From: Methanolobus sp.
GTDB lineage: Archaea; Halobacteriota; Methanosarcinia; Methanosarcinales; Methanosarcinaceae
Assembly: GCF_030682845.1 (NCBI RefSeq)
Contig: NZ_JAUXNK010000045.1
Coordinates: 1-64,000, forward strand
Reading direction: 5' to 3'
Length of the DNA: 64,000 nt
Positions within the stretch are counted from its first letter, which is position 1, and each line of letters begins with the position of its first letter. Of the stretch, positions 54,290 to 64,000 are shown piece by piece. The notes below the pieces were generated by a model. The model was not told the origin of the DNA and did not search any database. It was given only the letters and a program-made list of their open reading frames with translations. The position numbers were made by a program, and so were the translations under genes.

Positions 54290-54880
54290 TCAGAAGCTGG
54301 GCAGCATGAGTCTGAGGTACCCTATGTATGGTATCCTGTATTTTGCAACCCCGATCACCCATTCTTCCTTTACAGGCAACATATAGCTGACCTGTCCCTG
54401 CTGGTCATAATACCTGTTCGTTACCTCGTTGTCTCCCTTGGTAATGTAACCTGCATGAGGCGCCGCTGGTCCGCCTTCCCACATGGGCTCTCCCTCTTCC
54501 ACATGGTACATGGCTCTGTGGATAATAGGGGTGACCCCGTCTCTTCCATAGGGTTTGTACAGGATGACATTTCCATAGCTGTTAAAGGAAGTATAACTGT
54601 TCGTGCCTTCCTCATATGTTATGACCTGGGTCCTGTCGATGCTCTGGATAAAAACAATGTCTCCGACATTCATATGAGGTTCCATACTTCCTGATTCCAC
54701 GGCGACCATAGGTGTCCACATCCCGAAAACGAGATAAGAGAAAGATGCAAATACAAGAACGGCTAACAATACCGATGTAAGATCGCGGGCGAGTGAAATA
54801 AAGAAATCATCACTCTCTTTGAAAGCTTTATAAGCGCCTTTTAAGTTCATTATATATCCTGCCTGTGTTCGAGCACGCAA
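54290..54880 (-). CDS. Signal peptidase I, archaeal/ER (Sec11) type
   Basis: The 196-residue membrane protein has a hydrophobic segment in LARDLTSVLLAVLVFASFSY followed by VESGSMEPHMNVGDIVFIQS, in which the Ser of SGSMEP is the nucleophile. The second box has VTPIIHRAMYH, with His instead of the bacterial Lys, which marks the Ser-His ER/archaeal type. The third box GDNEVTNRYYDQQG carries the conserved Gly-Asp. It removes signal peptides at the outer face of the membrane. ATG 54880 is the first start; ATG 54847 (MNLKGAYKAF) is also possible. Confidence 0.9.
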   Translation of the reverse strand: MRARTQAGYIMNLKGAYKAFKESDDFFISLARDLTSVLLAVLVFASFSYLVFGMWTPMVAVESGSMEPHMNVGDIVFIQSIDRTQVITYEEGTNSYTSFNSYGNVILYKPYGRDGVTPIIHRAMYHVEEGEPMWEGGPAAPHAGYITKGDNEVTNRYYDQQGQVSYMLPVKEEWVIGVAKYRIPYIGYLRLMLPSF

Positions 54881-55015
54881 AAAGATATTTTAGCGATAAG
54901 AATATACTGAAGCCAATAAAATCTTAACGTATGGATAATTACTTCCAACTATAATTGTATTACTGACCGCATTCATAATTACATTAACGCAGATAAGCAA
55001 AAATCCCGTTCAACC

Positions 55016-56554
55016 ATGCGCATGACAGACATGAATGAAGTCGATGTCCTTACAGCCTTTATAGAAGAAGGCTATCAGATCAGTCCTGAAGCAGTGGAAC
55101 TGATATGTTCTCATTGTTCTCCTAAAGAGCTTATAAGTCACGTGCTTAAGACCATTGACATATCGGTACTGGTCATCGGTGTTGAACATGTCGATCTTGG
55201 ATCATTTGGTGACTCGCATGGCTCTAACGTTGTTACCCTGCAGTCCTCAATGCCCATATCCTCATTTGTTGTGAGTGATCAGGATTCATTATGTGAAAAC
55301 CCTATCACTATCATTTCCGATATCTCGGACAATTCCACATGTGTGGGTGAGTATATGGAGTTTGTCCAGTATTTCAGGAACCGCTACAGCAAGTTAAGTG
55401 ATATCATCCGCTCCCGTGTGAATGCAAGACCCATAGAGAGCCTGAAAAAGAAACGCTCTGCAAGTAGTTCTGTAAGCAGGCGCGGTACCGGTGAGCAAAG
55501 TGAAATATCGATAATCGGCATGGTATCTGAAATCAAAAGCACAAGCAATGGTCATAAGATCCTTGAGATTGAGGACCCCACCGGCACATTCTCGGTGCTT
55601 GTACGCACGGCTGACAAGGAACTCTTCGAGCAGGCTGCTCATCTTGTCCTGGATGAGGTCGCCGGCTTCACAGGTACTCTCACAAATGACGGCAAATTGA
55701 TGATAGTTCAGAAGATAATTCTCCCGGACCTGCCAAACACTATGTCAAGAAAAGGTGGCACTTACGGGAAGGCGGTACTGACGTCTGATGTCCATATCGG
55801 CAGTTCCACTTTCCTCGAAGAACCCTGGGAGCATTTCATTGATTTCCTGAAGGGGAATACCGATAGTGAAGCACTTGCAGACATCTCCAGGGAGGTGCGG
55901 TATCTTCTCATTGCGGGAGATCTTGTTGACGGTATCGGCATTTATCCTGGACAGGAAAAAGAACTGAGCATTCAGGATATATATGACCAGTATAAAAGAG
56001 CTGCTGAATACTGCGAAGAGATCCCAAAACATATAAGAATCGTTATTTCTCCTGGAAACCATGATGCTGTGCGCCAGGCGGAACCTCAGCCAAAACTGCC
56101 TGAACGTATCAGGGCGGATTTCCCGGACAATGTGACCTTTGTGGGCAACCCTGCGATGGTAGATCTGGATGGCGCCAGGGTCCTTCTCTACCATGGGCGT
56201 TCCATTGACGACCTTGTGGCCGCAGTCCCGGGCGTATCCTACCATGCCCCCACAAAAGGCATGGTCGAGATGATGAAGTTCAGGCACCTATCTCCTATTT
56301 ATGGAAGCCGCGTTTCCATTGCACCGGAAAAACAGGACCATTTTGTCCTGAACCAGGTGCCTGATATCCTGCACTGCGGTCATGTGCATACCATAGGAGT
56401 TGAGTGGTACAAGAATGTCCTGCTGATAAATTCAGGTACCTGGCAATCCCAGACCGAGTTCCAGAAAAGGATGAATGTCGTCCCCACACCGGCCCAGGTC
56501 CCTGTTGTAGACCTTTCCACCTTCAAGACGACGATACTGAGATTTGATGAGTGA
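55016..56554 (+). CDS. polB: DNA polymerase D (PolII) small subunit DP1
   Basis: This is the exonuclease subunit of the euryarchaeal replicative polymerase D. An N-terminal helical region (about 1-65) is followed by an OB fold (SIIGMVSEIKSTSNGHKILE near 160). The calcineurin-like phosphoesterase core has LTSDVHIGSS near 257, AGDLVDGIG near 303, SPGNHDAVRQ near 345, LLYHGRSIDD near 392 and LHCGHVHTIG near 455, the full metal-ligand set of an active 3'-5' exonuclease. The large subunit is not in the window. Its position near cdc6 and the origin agrees with a replication locus. Confidence 0.93.
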   Translation: MRMTDMNEVDVLTAFIEEGYQISPEAVELICSHCSPKELISHVLKTIDISVLVIGVEHVDLGSFGDSHGSNVVTLQSSMPISSFVVSDQDSLCENPITIISDISDNSTCVGEYMEFVQYFRNRYSKLSDIIRSRVNARPIESLKKKRSASSSVSRRGTGEQSEISIIGMVSEIKSTSNGHKILEIEDPTGTFSVLVRTADKELFEQAAHLVLDEVAGFTGTLTNDGKLMIVQKIILPDLPNTMSRKGGTYGKAVLTSDVHIGSSTFLEEPWEHFIDFLKGNTDSEALADISREVRYLLIAGDLVDGIGIYPGQEKELSIQDIYDQYKRAAEYCEEIPKHIRIVISPGNHDAVRQAEPQPKLPERIRADFPDNVTFVGNPAMVDLDGARVLLYHGRSIDDLVAAVPGVSYHAPTKGMVEMMKFRHLSPIYGSRVSIAPEKQDHFVLNQVPDILHCGHVHTIGVEWYKNVLLINSGTWQSQTEFQKRMNVVPTPAQVPVVDLSTFKTTILRFDE

Positions 56555-56577
56555 GCCTGGCCCGGAAACCGGATACT

Positions 56578-58206
56578 TTACTCTTTTTCCTTTATCTTCA
56601 GCAGGGAATGGTTGATGGCCTGCTCGGGGCAGATGGTCACGCAGCGCCTGCAGCTTGTACCAAGACAGTTCTGGCTGTCGATGTCTAGAAACCTTCCTTC
56701 CTTCTTCTCGATAATGACCAGAGCATCCTCAGGGCACTCCTCTTCGCACTGGTGGCAGAGAACGCACTTTTCCACTGGAGCTTCCAGTATTATTCCGATG
56801 TCCTTTACAATTTCAAGGCCAAGGTATCCCACATCGTCGATATCTTTTCTGACCCTTTTCTCGATCTCTACAACCTTGCGGTCCTCAGGGAACGGTGGAA
56901 TACCATACATCTGCAGCATCTGGGCATACATCTCGGCAGGCATTCCCTGTTGCCATGTGGAGAGTTCACACATGTATATCTCTTTGAATGTCTCACTGGT
57001 AGCCATCATCACATGGTCGGCCTGTATCCTTTTTGCGACCTCTGTGACCTCATCGAGCTTAGAGCGGTCGATAGCTATCTTCCGCGCAAGTCCTATAGAA
57101 GTATTCCCGAACTGGACTATTTTTTTGGAAAATCCCGGAACTGAGCCTATATGCCTTGCTTTTTCCGCATCCACATAGGTGCCAGTTGCGCCGGACATGT
57201 AAGAGTACATTAGGTCCTCGTATTTCAAGCCCGCTTCGACCATGAGTGTCATATGTGCTGCCCTTATGGCTCCTATCGCCTTTCCAACTTCCTCCACATC
57301 CCTGTCCGTGATGGAGATCCCGTCGCTAAGCGTTATCTTTCCATTGGGAAGCTTGGGAAGTTTTCTGATAAGCCCTTCCTTGAGCGCAAGCGCAATAGTG
57401 GAAATTACCCCGGTACCTGTGATGCCTTTTGGCACAGCTTCCGAATTCTCGATGGTATTCCCTGTGAGAGGGTCCACAAGAGGTCCTTTTACCGGGTTCA
57501 GGGCCGCGTCAAGCACCGTGAGTCTCCAGTAACCGTTTTCCTCGTTGACGTCGCTTATTGCTCCCGGCCCCGCAAGCATACCGCAGTCTATACCCTGTCC
57601 TTCTATGGCAGGGCCTGCTGCTGCGCTTGCTGTCATTATCCTGTCGCCTATCTTCAGGGCCATTTCTGCATTTGTACCATAGTCCGTAACTAGACATGGT
57701 TCTTTCTGGTTTATAAAGTCAGTCTCCATCATCATTGCCAGGGCATCGGCACCTATCTCGTGCTTTATGGCAGGCGGGATAATTATCTCACAGTTGTCCA
57801 TCTCAAAGATACCTTTAAATATATCATTTGCAGGAAAAACCCTCGCGTCCCTTTTGACATCCTGGACCCCTAATGCTGCCTGCTTATTCTTTCCTGCGTA
57901 TGCAAGATCCCTGATCTCTATATTCTGGAACAGGGAAAGCTGTATAGGGTTCCCGCATACTGCTATGCGGAGAATCTTTTCAGGTTCCACGTCAAACTTC
58001 TCCAATATCTTCTTCACGGTTTCCACCATGAGCCGGTGTGCAACTTCAGTTCCCGTCGAAATGGCAAAATCCAGATGGTCCATCACATTACCTCCAGGGA
58101 GCGGATGCCCCATGGTAATCACCGTCTTGATGGTCTCCTGCTTCTCAAGGTCTATCAGTTGCGACCTGAAACCGCTTGTTCCAAGGTCCAGGGATATCAC
58201 ATACAT
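56578..58206 (-). CDS. ramA: RamA, ATP-dependent reductive activase of methylamine corrinoid proteins
   Basis: RamA reduces inactive Co(II) corrinoid proteins to Co(I) with ATP. The 542-residue protein starts YVISLDLGTSGFRSQLIDLE, an ASKHA-type actin/Hsp70 nucleotide-binding fold; DYGTNAEMAL and SAAAGPAIEGQGIDCG continue the domain. The C terminus has two [4Fe-4S] motifs: C481, C484, C487 and C491, then C514, C519, C522 and C526, matching the ferredoxin-like domain of RamA. It follows pylD by 20 bp on the same strand. The start ATG 58206 has GGAGAG upstream. It links the pyl operon to methylamine growth. Confidence 0.92.
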   Translation of the reverse strand: MYVISLDLGTSGFRSQLIDLEKQETIKTVITMGHPLPGGNVMDHLDFAISTGTEVAHRLMVETVKKILEKFDVEPEKILRIAVCGNPIQLSLFQNIEIRDLAYAGKNKQAALGVQDVKRDARVFPANDIFKGIFEMDNCEIIIPPAIKHEIGADALAMMMETDFINQKEPCLVTDYGTNAEMALKIGDRIMTASAAAGPAIEGQGIDCGMLAGPGAISDVNEENGYWRLTVLDAALNPVKGPLVDPLTGNTIENSEAVPKGITGTGVISTIALALKEGLIRKLPKLPNGKITLSDGISITDRDVEEVGKAIGAIRAAHMTLMVEAGLKYEDLMYSYMSGATGTYVDAEKARHIGSVPGFSKKIVQFGNTSIGLARKIAIDRSKLDEVTEVAKRIQADHVMMATSETFKEIYMCELSTWQQGMPAEMYAQMLQMYGIPPFPEDRKVVEIEKRVRKDIDDVGYLGLEIVKDIGIILEAPVEKCVLCHQCEEECPEDALVIIEKKEGRFLDIDSQNCLGTSCRRCVTICPEQAINHSLLKIKEKE

Positions 58207-58226
58207 TTTCTACTCTCCTTTTTTAC

Positions 58227-59006
58227 TCAGATAACAGAATACAGCATAGATGCGACCCCAATGACCAGGGGTTCCATGACGAGGTCGACACGATATTTCT
58301 TACCTATCTCCGGAGGCAGGCCACATGGTATGCCGGGAGTCGACACCAGGCATCTTTCCTCGATCATGCCTTCAGATATAGTATTTGCATTGGGGGTGGC
58401 TTCAAGGACCATGGAGAACCTTTTCCTGTCCTCACTGCAGTAAGGCTTAATTCCCAGCTCTTTCACAGCTTTCTCCAGAAATCCCCTGTTAGGGTCACAT
58501 GCATAGACATTGAACCCTTTTTTCATAAGATGTGCAGCACCTGCATAGCCCACCCTTCCAAGGCCTATCACAAGGATATCTTTTGAGGATGCTTCCCTGA
58601 ATCTGGAAGCTATCTCAGCATATATAATTCCTGTAGCCACGTGGTTGCTGACTATCTTCCCCTTGCGCAGGTTATGTGCAACGAACATATGGTCATCTGC
58701 CATCAGTATTATGTCGGCACCCTGCGAGACTGCCTCATAATAGCCGGTCATATCAGAGTGTTCGGTAATGGCTCCCTCAAGTCCGAAGTATTGAGTAATA
58801 AATAGCAGGGAAGATGCAAAATTGCTGATGATGCCGTCGCCTGCAGTTATAGGGATAATACCGACCTTCAGAGAGCCGGGTTTTGTGCCGTACAGTTCTT
58901 CGCATATTCCCCGAACATCAAGCCCTGTAACCCTTTTTATAGTCTCATCGTTCTCTTCAAGCTGCATTGACAGGTTCTCAAGATCCCGGGGTGTCAGAAG
59001 CGCCAT
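58227..59006 (-). CDS. pylD: Pyrrolysine biosynthesis protein PylD (3-methylornithyl-N6-lysine dehydrogenase)
   Basis: PylD oxidises 3-methylornithyl-lysine to the semialdehyde, which cyclises to pyrrolysine. The 259-residue protein has a Rossmann dinucleotide site KDILVIGLGRVGYAGAAHLM near residue 140. LGIKPYCSEDRKRFSMVLEA follows. The family-typical segment GSLKVGIIPITAGDGIISNF is near 45-65. It starts 2 bp after the pylC stop and precedes ramA. Confidence 0.95.
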   Translation of the reverse strand: MALLTPRDLENLSMQLEENDETIKRVTGLDVRGICEELYGTKPGSLKVGIIPITAGDGIISNFASSLLFITQYFGLEGAITEHSDMTGYYEAVSQGADIILMADDHMFVAHNLRKGKIVSNHVATGIIYAEIASRFREASSKDILVIGLGRVGYAGAAHLMKKGFNVYACDPNRGFLEKAVKELGIKPYCSEDRKRFSMVLEATPNANTISEGMIEERCLVSTPGIPCGLPPEIGKKYRVDLVMEPLVIGVASMLYSVI

Positions 59007-59008
59007 AT

Positions 59009-60103
59009 TCAGGCCCCCTGACCGATGGCAAGATATTCTCTAAGCATATTCAGACCTCTCTGCCTGTTAAGGTCTGCTTCTTCTTTTTCAGAAGCCCAGC
59101 TTATGAGCGTGAACACTTTCCTTTCTCCGCTGCACTCAAAGATCTCAAGCCCTTCAGATGCATGGAACTCGTGGTAATCAGTTCCCTGTGACAATACATG
59201 CTCACCAACAGGGACGAGTTCTCCGTCCCTGAAGAGCAGGTGCTCATAGGTACAATAGTTTCTTTCCGGGATTCCCTCATTCTCCCGGACCCCTGTCACA
59301 AATGCCTGCAAAAGCAGTTCTATAAGGTTCACTCCGGAGGAATGGTAGACCACCGTGGGTGTCTGGCTCGGGAACCTTGCATCGATCTCAAGCACTTTCA
59401 ATCCTCGGGAGCTGTCTATCGCCTCGACATCCATAATACCCTTCAGGTTCAGGTTTTCTGCAAGCTTGTAGGTCAGATCCCTGAACTCAGGGTAATCGGC
59501 CAGGGGTGTCACCATGTGGCAATCATAGGTCCCGTCTATATGGATCTTAGTTTCCTTGACAACCTCAAAGCGCTCGCCGTCCCCTACGACTTCAAGGGAA
59601 ACAACGTCTCCTTCGACATATTCTTCGATGAGCATGGACGGATCAAGTCCTTCCAGGCCGCTCTGATCGTAGATGATGGAGGTACCAATGCTGCTGCTCT
59701 CGCATGGAGGCTTAATGAAATATGGGGGAGATGTCGGATTATCCAGAGGCATGGGTACGTTGATGGAGCGGAAGTACTCTTTCGATCTTTTCTTGTCCAT
59801 GCTGATGTGATAGGCATCGAAGTCAAAGAGCATGGGGCAGGCGAGCTTGTCCCTTAATGTCCTCAGGAAATTGATAGTTTCCAGGTTCTCGTTAACGGGA
59901 AGCACTGCCATTGCTGTTTTTGAGAGCTCGATGAGTTTCTCCGGCTCTTTTGTGACATCGAAACAATGGAACTCATCAACCACTTTCATTATCAAAGGGC
60001 GTTCCTTCTTATCTACCAGAACCACGCGCATCCCGGCTTTCTTCGTCAGGTAACTTGCCTCAAATCCCTGCAGTTTACCTCCGATCAGGACCAGGTTCTT
60101 CAT
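59009..60103 (-). CDS. pylC: Pyrrolysine biosynthesis protein PylC (3-methylornithine:L-lysine ligase)
   Basis: PylC joins 3-methylornithine to lysine with ATP. This ATP-grasp protein (364 residues) begins KNLVLIGGKLQGFEASYLTKKAG. Grasp-type segments are PTSPPYFIKPPCESSSIGTS, SMLIEEYVEGDVVSLEVVG and VLEIDARFPSQTPTVVYHSS with metal-binding Glu/Asp. The start is ATG 60103, where homology begins and which overlaps the pylB stop (ATGA). A longer frame reaching 60172 lies within pylB without support. Confidence 0.95.
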   Translation of the reverse strand: MKNLVLIGGKLQGFEASYLTKKAGMRVVLVDKKERPLIMKVVDEFHCFDVTKEPEKLIELSKTAMAVLPVNENLETINFLRTLRDKLACPMLFDFDAYHISMDKKRSKEYFRSINVPMPLDNPTSPPYFIKPPCESSSIGTSIIYDQSGLEGLDPSMLIEEYVEGDVVSLEVVGDGERFEVVKETKIHIDGTYDCHMVTPLADYPEFRDLTYKLAENLNLKGIMDVEAIDSSRGLKVLEIDARFPSQTPTVVYHSSGVNLIELLLQAFVTGVRENEGIPERNYCTYEHLLFRDGELVPVGEHVLSQGTDYHEFHASEGLEIFECSGERKVFTLISWASEKEEADLNRQRGLNMLREYLAIGQGA

Positions 60104-61158
60104 GCTACCAGCCCCACTATCCTGTTGAAATCGGCCTGGCTTGCAGGTTCCATCCCCATGGTCTTCAGGCACTCTACAACGCTTTTTGGGTCCCTGTGCC
60201 TCTCCTCGGCTCCTCTGTCATAGTTAACGACTCCTTCAAGCGCGGAATCCGAAGGTATTATTGATGTTACCACATTTGCCCCGGCATTGAGCCTGTGTAC
60301 CATTCCCGGAATGCCTTCAAGGTCAAGGGATGCAGGTATGAGCCTGTCAGGGAACATAAGTCTGAGAACGGCTATTATTTTCAGCTCTTCTATGCTTGAT
60401 ATACGGTTCACCTTTTCAAGAGGTGTGCCCTCCTGCGGTACGAATGTCATGACCCTTACCATGTCTGGAGTATTCGCCTCCATTCCTCTCAGTGACCTGA
60501 TGGTCGATTCGATATCATTACCGACGCCGGTAAGTATCCCGTCCTCAACGCAGTAACCGATGCTCTTGGCGAACTTACGGGCATTGACCCTGTCCTCAAA
60601 GGACTGTCCGACCCTCAGTTTCCGGTAGAGTTGCTGGTCATGTGTCTCCTGGTAGAGGGCAAGGAAGTTTGCGCCGTTGTCATGCAATTCCTTTAGCACT
60701 TCATTTCCCATGACTCCTGGAGATATCATAATGGGAAGGTCCAGTTCTGATCTTACTGCCCTCACGACATCAACAAAATTTTCAGGTCTGTCATGGAAGT
60801 AAGGGTCTTCTCCCATGGTCAGGTCAACCATGTGAATACTCTCACCTTTCAGTGCACGGCATATATTACGCACTTCTTCTATACTCAGACGATACCTGTT
60901 TATCTCATGATTCGCCCTGTAATAGCAGAAAGTGCACTTGTTCTTGCAGTAGGTGGAAAAATAAACGAAGCTGTAGAGGAAGACTTTGTTTCCGAAAAAG
61001 TGATCCTTGACCTTCCTTGATAAGTAAAAAAGCTTTTCAAGCTGCTCATTCTCATTTATCCGGAGCAGTTCCCGGAGTTCATCGTCAGAGAACTGTGCCC
61101 CCTCCAGTACCTTCCCTGCAAACTTGTCCAGGTCGTTTTGTGTCATGTTATTTAGCAA
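60100..61158 (-). CDS. pylB: Pyrrolysine biosynthesis protein PylB (3-methylornithine synthase)
   Basis: PylB is a radical-SAM mutase that turns lysine into 3-methylornithine. The FeS-SAM motif C71-x3-C75-x2-C78 is in YCKNKCTFCYYR; the 352-residue length is standard. The start is taken as TTG 61158, because GAGGTGAT lies just upstream with good spacing, overlapping the pylS stop. The first ATG, 61146, is 12 bases later and further from this site. The gene is 9 bp after pylS and overlaps pylC by 4 bp, so pylS-B-C-D form one operon. Confidence 0.95.
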   Translation of the reverse strand: MLNNMTQNDLDKFAGKVLEGAQFSDDELRELLRINENEQLEKLFYLSRKVKDHFFGNKVFLYSFVYFSTYCKNKCTFCYYRANHEINRYRLSIEEVRNICRALKGESIHMVDLTMGEDPYFHDRPENFVDVVRAVRSELDLPIMISPGVMGNEVLKELHDNGANFLALYQETHDQQLYRKLRVGQSFEDRVNARKFAKSIGYCVEDGILTGVGNDIESTIRSLRGMEANTPDMVRVMTFVPQEGTPLEKVNRISSIEELKIIAVLRLMFPDRLIPASLDLEGIPGMVHRLNAGANVVTSIIPSDSALEGVVNYDRGAEERHRDPKSVVECLKTMGMEPASQADFNRIVGLVA

Positions 61159-61167
61159 GTTATCACC

Positions 61168-62597
<1,430 letters not shown>

Positions 62598-62703
62598 ATC
62601 CGTATGCTCCTGTTTATTTTTCCTTTTCTGTTTGAAGATGATGTTTCGCCAAGATGTACCTTAGAATTCACATACAATACTATGTAGAATCTGGGTCATC
62701 GGC

Positions 62704-62717
62704 ATATATATATATTC
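62704..62717 (-). promoter_or_regulatory. TATA box candidate for the pyl operon
   Basis: The minus strand reads GAATATATATATATG here. A start about 25 bp downstream (near 62680) would give a 5' leader of about 180 nt before pylS and about 80 nt before the UAG-containing leader frame. Confidence 0.5.
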
Positions 62718-62765
62718 TCCATAATTATAGCTATTTAAACTTTACTAAAATGAGGGGAAATTATG

Positions 62766-62779
62766 CTATATATATTTAA
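62766..62779 (+). promoter_or_regulatory. TATA box candidate for a small RNA
   Basis: CTATATATATTTAA at 62766-62779 on the plus strand lies about 25 bp upstream of the structured segment beginning near 62798. Divergent to the pyl promoter candidate. Confidence 0.5.
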
Positions 62780-62797
62780 CCCATCCCTTCTCAAACC

Positions 62798-62894
62798 CAG
62801 AATGGAAGTGCTAGGGGTGTTGGCATACACCCCCACTATGGATATAGTTCTAGTGTTAGACGGAAGCCTCCGGTCTAGTGGAAAGCTCGTTTTT
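62798..62894 (+). ncRNA. Candidate structured small RNA with own promoter and T-run end
   Basis: In otherwise AT-rich DNA this segment is GC-rich and folds. GGGGTGT (62814-62820) pairs perfectly with ACACCCC (62827-62833). ACTAT (62835-62839) pairs with ATAGT (62844-62848). CTAG at 62811-62814 and near 62849-62852 can close both. AGACGGA (58-64) pairs with TCC-GTCT (69-76) with a bulged G. A T-run (TTTTT, about 62889-62893) ends it. A TATA box stands at the right distance upstream. There is no long reading frame and no tRNA cloverleaf. Family unknown. Confidence 0.45.
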
Positions 62895-63022
62895 AACACA
62901 TTACATACTACAAGAACGATTATATTTAGTATAATTCTACGTTGTTTGTCACATGACATGTGAATTTCATGCAGGTATGCTCCTGTGTAACACCTGTATG
63001 ATACCAGGAAAAATAGGTAAGG

Positions 63023-63427
63023 TCAGAGGTCCTCTCTTTTCTGCTTCCTCAACAGCTGATGATTGTACAGCGCAATCTCTATATTCGTGCGCAGGTCGTC
63101 CTCTTCGAAGGGTTTCAATATATATCCATAGGGAGTGGTCAGTTTTGCTCTTTGTAGAGTTTCATCATCTGCATAGGCTGTAAGGTATATGACGGGTATA
63201 TCCATCCTCTCGCGGATCTGTCTTGCTGCCTCAATACCGTCGATATCGCCTTTGAGCATGATGTCCATAAGTATAAGGTCAGGTGAAAAAGCTTCTGCCT
63301 TGCTGATAGCCTCCTCACCTGTTGAAGCCACACTTGGTACAAGATAGCCCAGTTTCTTTAGCCTGCTTTTTATTTCAAGTGCGACGATATTCTCATCTTC
63401 GACAACCAGAACTTTAATCTTTGTCAT
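63023..63427 (-). CDS. CheY-like response regulator receiver protein
   Basis: This single-domain receiver (134 residues) has the acidic pocket VVEDENIVALEI near 9-13, the phospho-accepting Asp in PDLILMDIMLKGDIDG (about D56), the conserved Thr in VIYLTAYADDETLQRA and the Lys in YGYILKPFEEDDL. There is no output domain, so it acts by protein contact. It begins 12 bp after the histidine kinase gene on the same strand; the two form a two-component pair. ATG 63427 is the start used. Confidence 0.92.
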   Translation of the reverse strand: MTKIKVLVVEDENIVALEIKSRLKKLGYLVPSVASTGEEAISKAEAFSPDLILMDIMLKGDIDGIEAARQIRERMDIPVIYLTAYADDETLQRAKLTTPYGYILKPFEEDDLRTNIEIALYNHQLLRKQKREDL

Positions 63428-63439
63428 TTTATCACACCT

Positions 63440-64000
63440 TTAATTAGTCATCTGCTTGAACAAAATACTGAAAACAGTACCTTTGTTCCTTTCTATTTTA
63501 ATTGTTCCCTCTAACTGCTTCACAAGTATCATCACAAGTTTCAATCCCAATGAATCATTGTTCTCAATATCAATGTCTTCAGGGAAACCTACTCCATTAT
63601 CTTTGATCTGCAGCAGGATATCCTTATCCTGCTCTTCTATAGTTACAGTGATCTCTCCCCCCTCTCCTTCAGGGAAGGCATACTTGAGAGAATTCGAGAC
63701 CAGTTCGTTTATTATCATTCCAAGCGGCAATACCTGATCTATTGAAAGCATGATATGGACACCCTTGAATTTTATCATGACCCGATCGTTTTTCATAGGA
63801 TAAGCATTCATTATATCCTGGAGAAGTTTCTGGGTGTATTCCTGAAAATCTATCTCACTGGAGCTTCCCGTCTTGTAGAGTTTCTCATGCACCAGAGCCA
63901 TCGATCTGATACGGTTCCTGCTATCACGGAAAGCCTCAACTACTCTTTTGGACCTGAACCTCTCAGATTCCAGGAACAGCAGGGATGAGATTATCTGCAG
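63440..64000 (-). CDS. Sensor histidine kinase, HisKA_2 type, 5' part outside the window
   Basis: Read from the window edge, the frame starts LQIISSLLFLESERF, in the phospho-acceptor domain of the HisKA_2 type (conserved LQIISSLL downstream of the His, which lies beyond the edge). SRNRIRSMALVHEKLYKTG follows, then the ATPase domain with the N box INELVSNSLKYAFPEG, the G boxes QIKDNGVGFP and SLGLKLVMILVKQLEG, and the end VFSILFKQ. Sensor domains and the catalytic His are in the missing part. It pairs with the receiver gene 12 bp downstream. The visible length is 186 residues. Confidence 0.9.
   Translation of the reverse strand: MQIISSLLFLESERFRSKRVVEAFRDSRNRIRSMALVHEKLYKTGSSSEIDFQEYTQKLLQDIMNAYPMKNDRVMIKFKGVHIMLSIDQVLPLGMIINELVSNSLKYAFPEGEGGEITVTIEEQDKDILLQIKDNGVGFPEDIDIENNDSLGLKLVMILVKQLEGTIKIERNKGTVFSILFKQMTN

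Overview
The window reads as chromosomal DNA of a methylotrophic methanogen of the Methanosarcinaceae (Methanolobus, Methanococcoides or Methanomethylovorans type). The evidence is a pyrrolysine cluster whose PylS has the N- and C-terminal domains fused, RamA, the methanogenesis enzyme Ftr, a porGDAB pyruvate oxidoreductase operon, MfnA for methanofuran synthesis, and archaeal information-processing genes (DnaG-type primase, multi-OB RPA, HerA-NurA, Orc1/Cdc6, the PolD small subunit). No complete insertion sequence, prophage or CRISPR array was seen. The assignment rests on protein recognition only.

Layout. 0-11.8 kb: archaeal DnaG (cut by the window edge, with an 11-residue tandem repeat in its tail), a CoA-disulfide-reductase-like flavoprotein, an RNA repair group (RtcA, KptA and, further on, an Rnl3-type RNA ligase), a three-OB RPA, three CBS-domain proteins and an archaeal SelB-like factor. 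11.7-23.2 kb: a KaiC-like ATPase pair, a SpoIIM-like membrane protein, a core MetE-like protein, an SSS transporter, nurA-herA, tRNA-Lys(CUU), a ribbon-helix-helix protein and an operon of UPF0200, UPF0201 and a TIM-barrel protein. 23.3-36.5 kb: Dus, porGDAB, Nth, SulP, GNAT, an aldo/keto reductase, an MBL-fold protein and UPF0182. 36.7-48.5 kb: a stress protein, DUF4346, a methyltransferase, cysE-cysK, dinB, a truncated ion channel, a histidine kinase, Ftr and a frameshifted transglutaminase-like gene. 48.5-56.6 kb: TraB, an M50 protease, MfnA, a probable replication origin beside cdc6, signal peptidase and the PolD small subunit. 56.6-62.6 kb: pylS-pylB-pylC-pylD-ramA, all on the minus strand. 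62.7-64 kb: a candidate small RNA and a two-component pair cut by the window edge.

Genes that work together. PylB, PylC and PylD make pyrrolysine and PylS charges it. RamA reactivates the corrinoid proteins of methylamine methyltransferases, the usual pyrrolysine proteins, so the cluster is a methylamine-growth module. cdc6 with its adjacent ORB-like repeats, the PolD small subunit, RPA and DnaG serve replication. CysE and CysK make cysteine.

Most notable observations: a short reading frame with a good Shine-Dalgarno lies directly upstream of pylS. It contains an in-frame UAG at codon 19 and, if UAG is read through, it runs over the pylS start codon, so it could be a pyrrolysine-sensing leader (a hypothesis). 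Four ORB-like motifs of opposed orientation flank an AT-rich stretch upstream of cdc6. The cysK frame has no ATG/GTG/TTG at its family-conserved start, where an ATC codon stands. A structured, T-terminated segment with its own TATA box lies between pylS and the next gene. The SelB-like factor has Tyr where translational GTPases carry the catalytic His.
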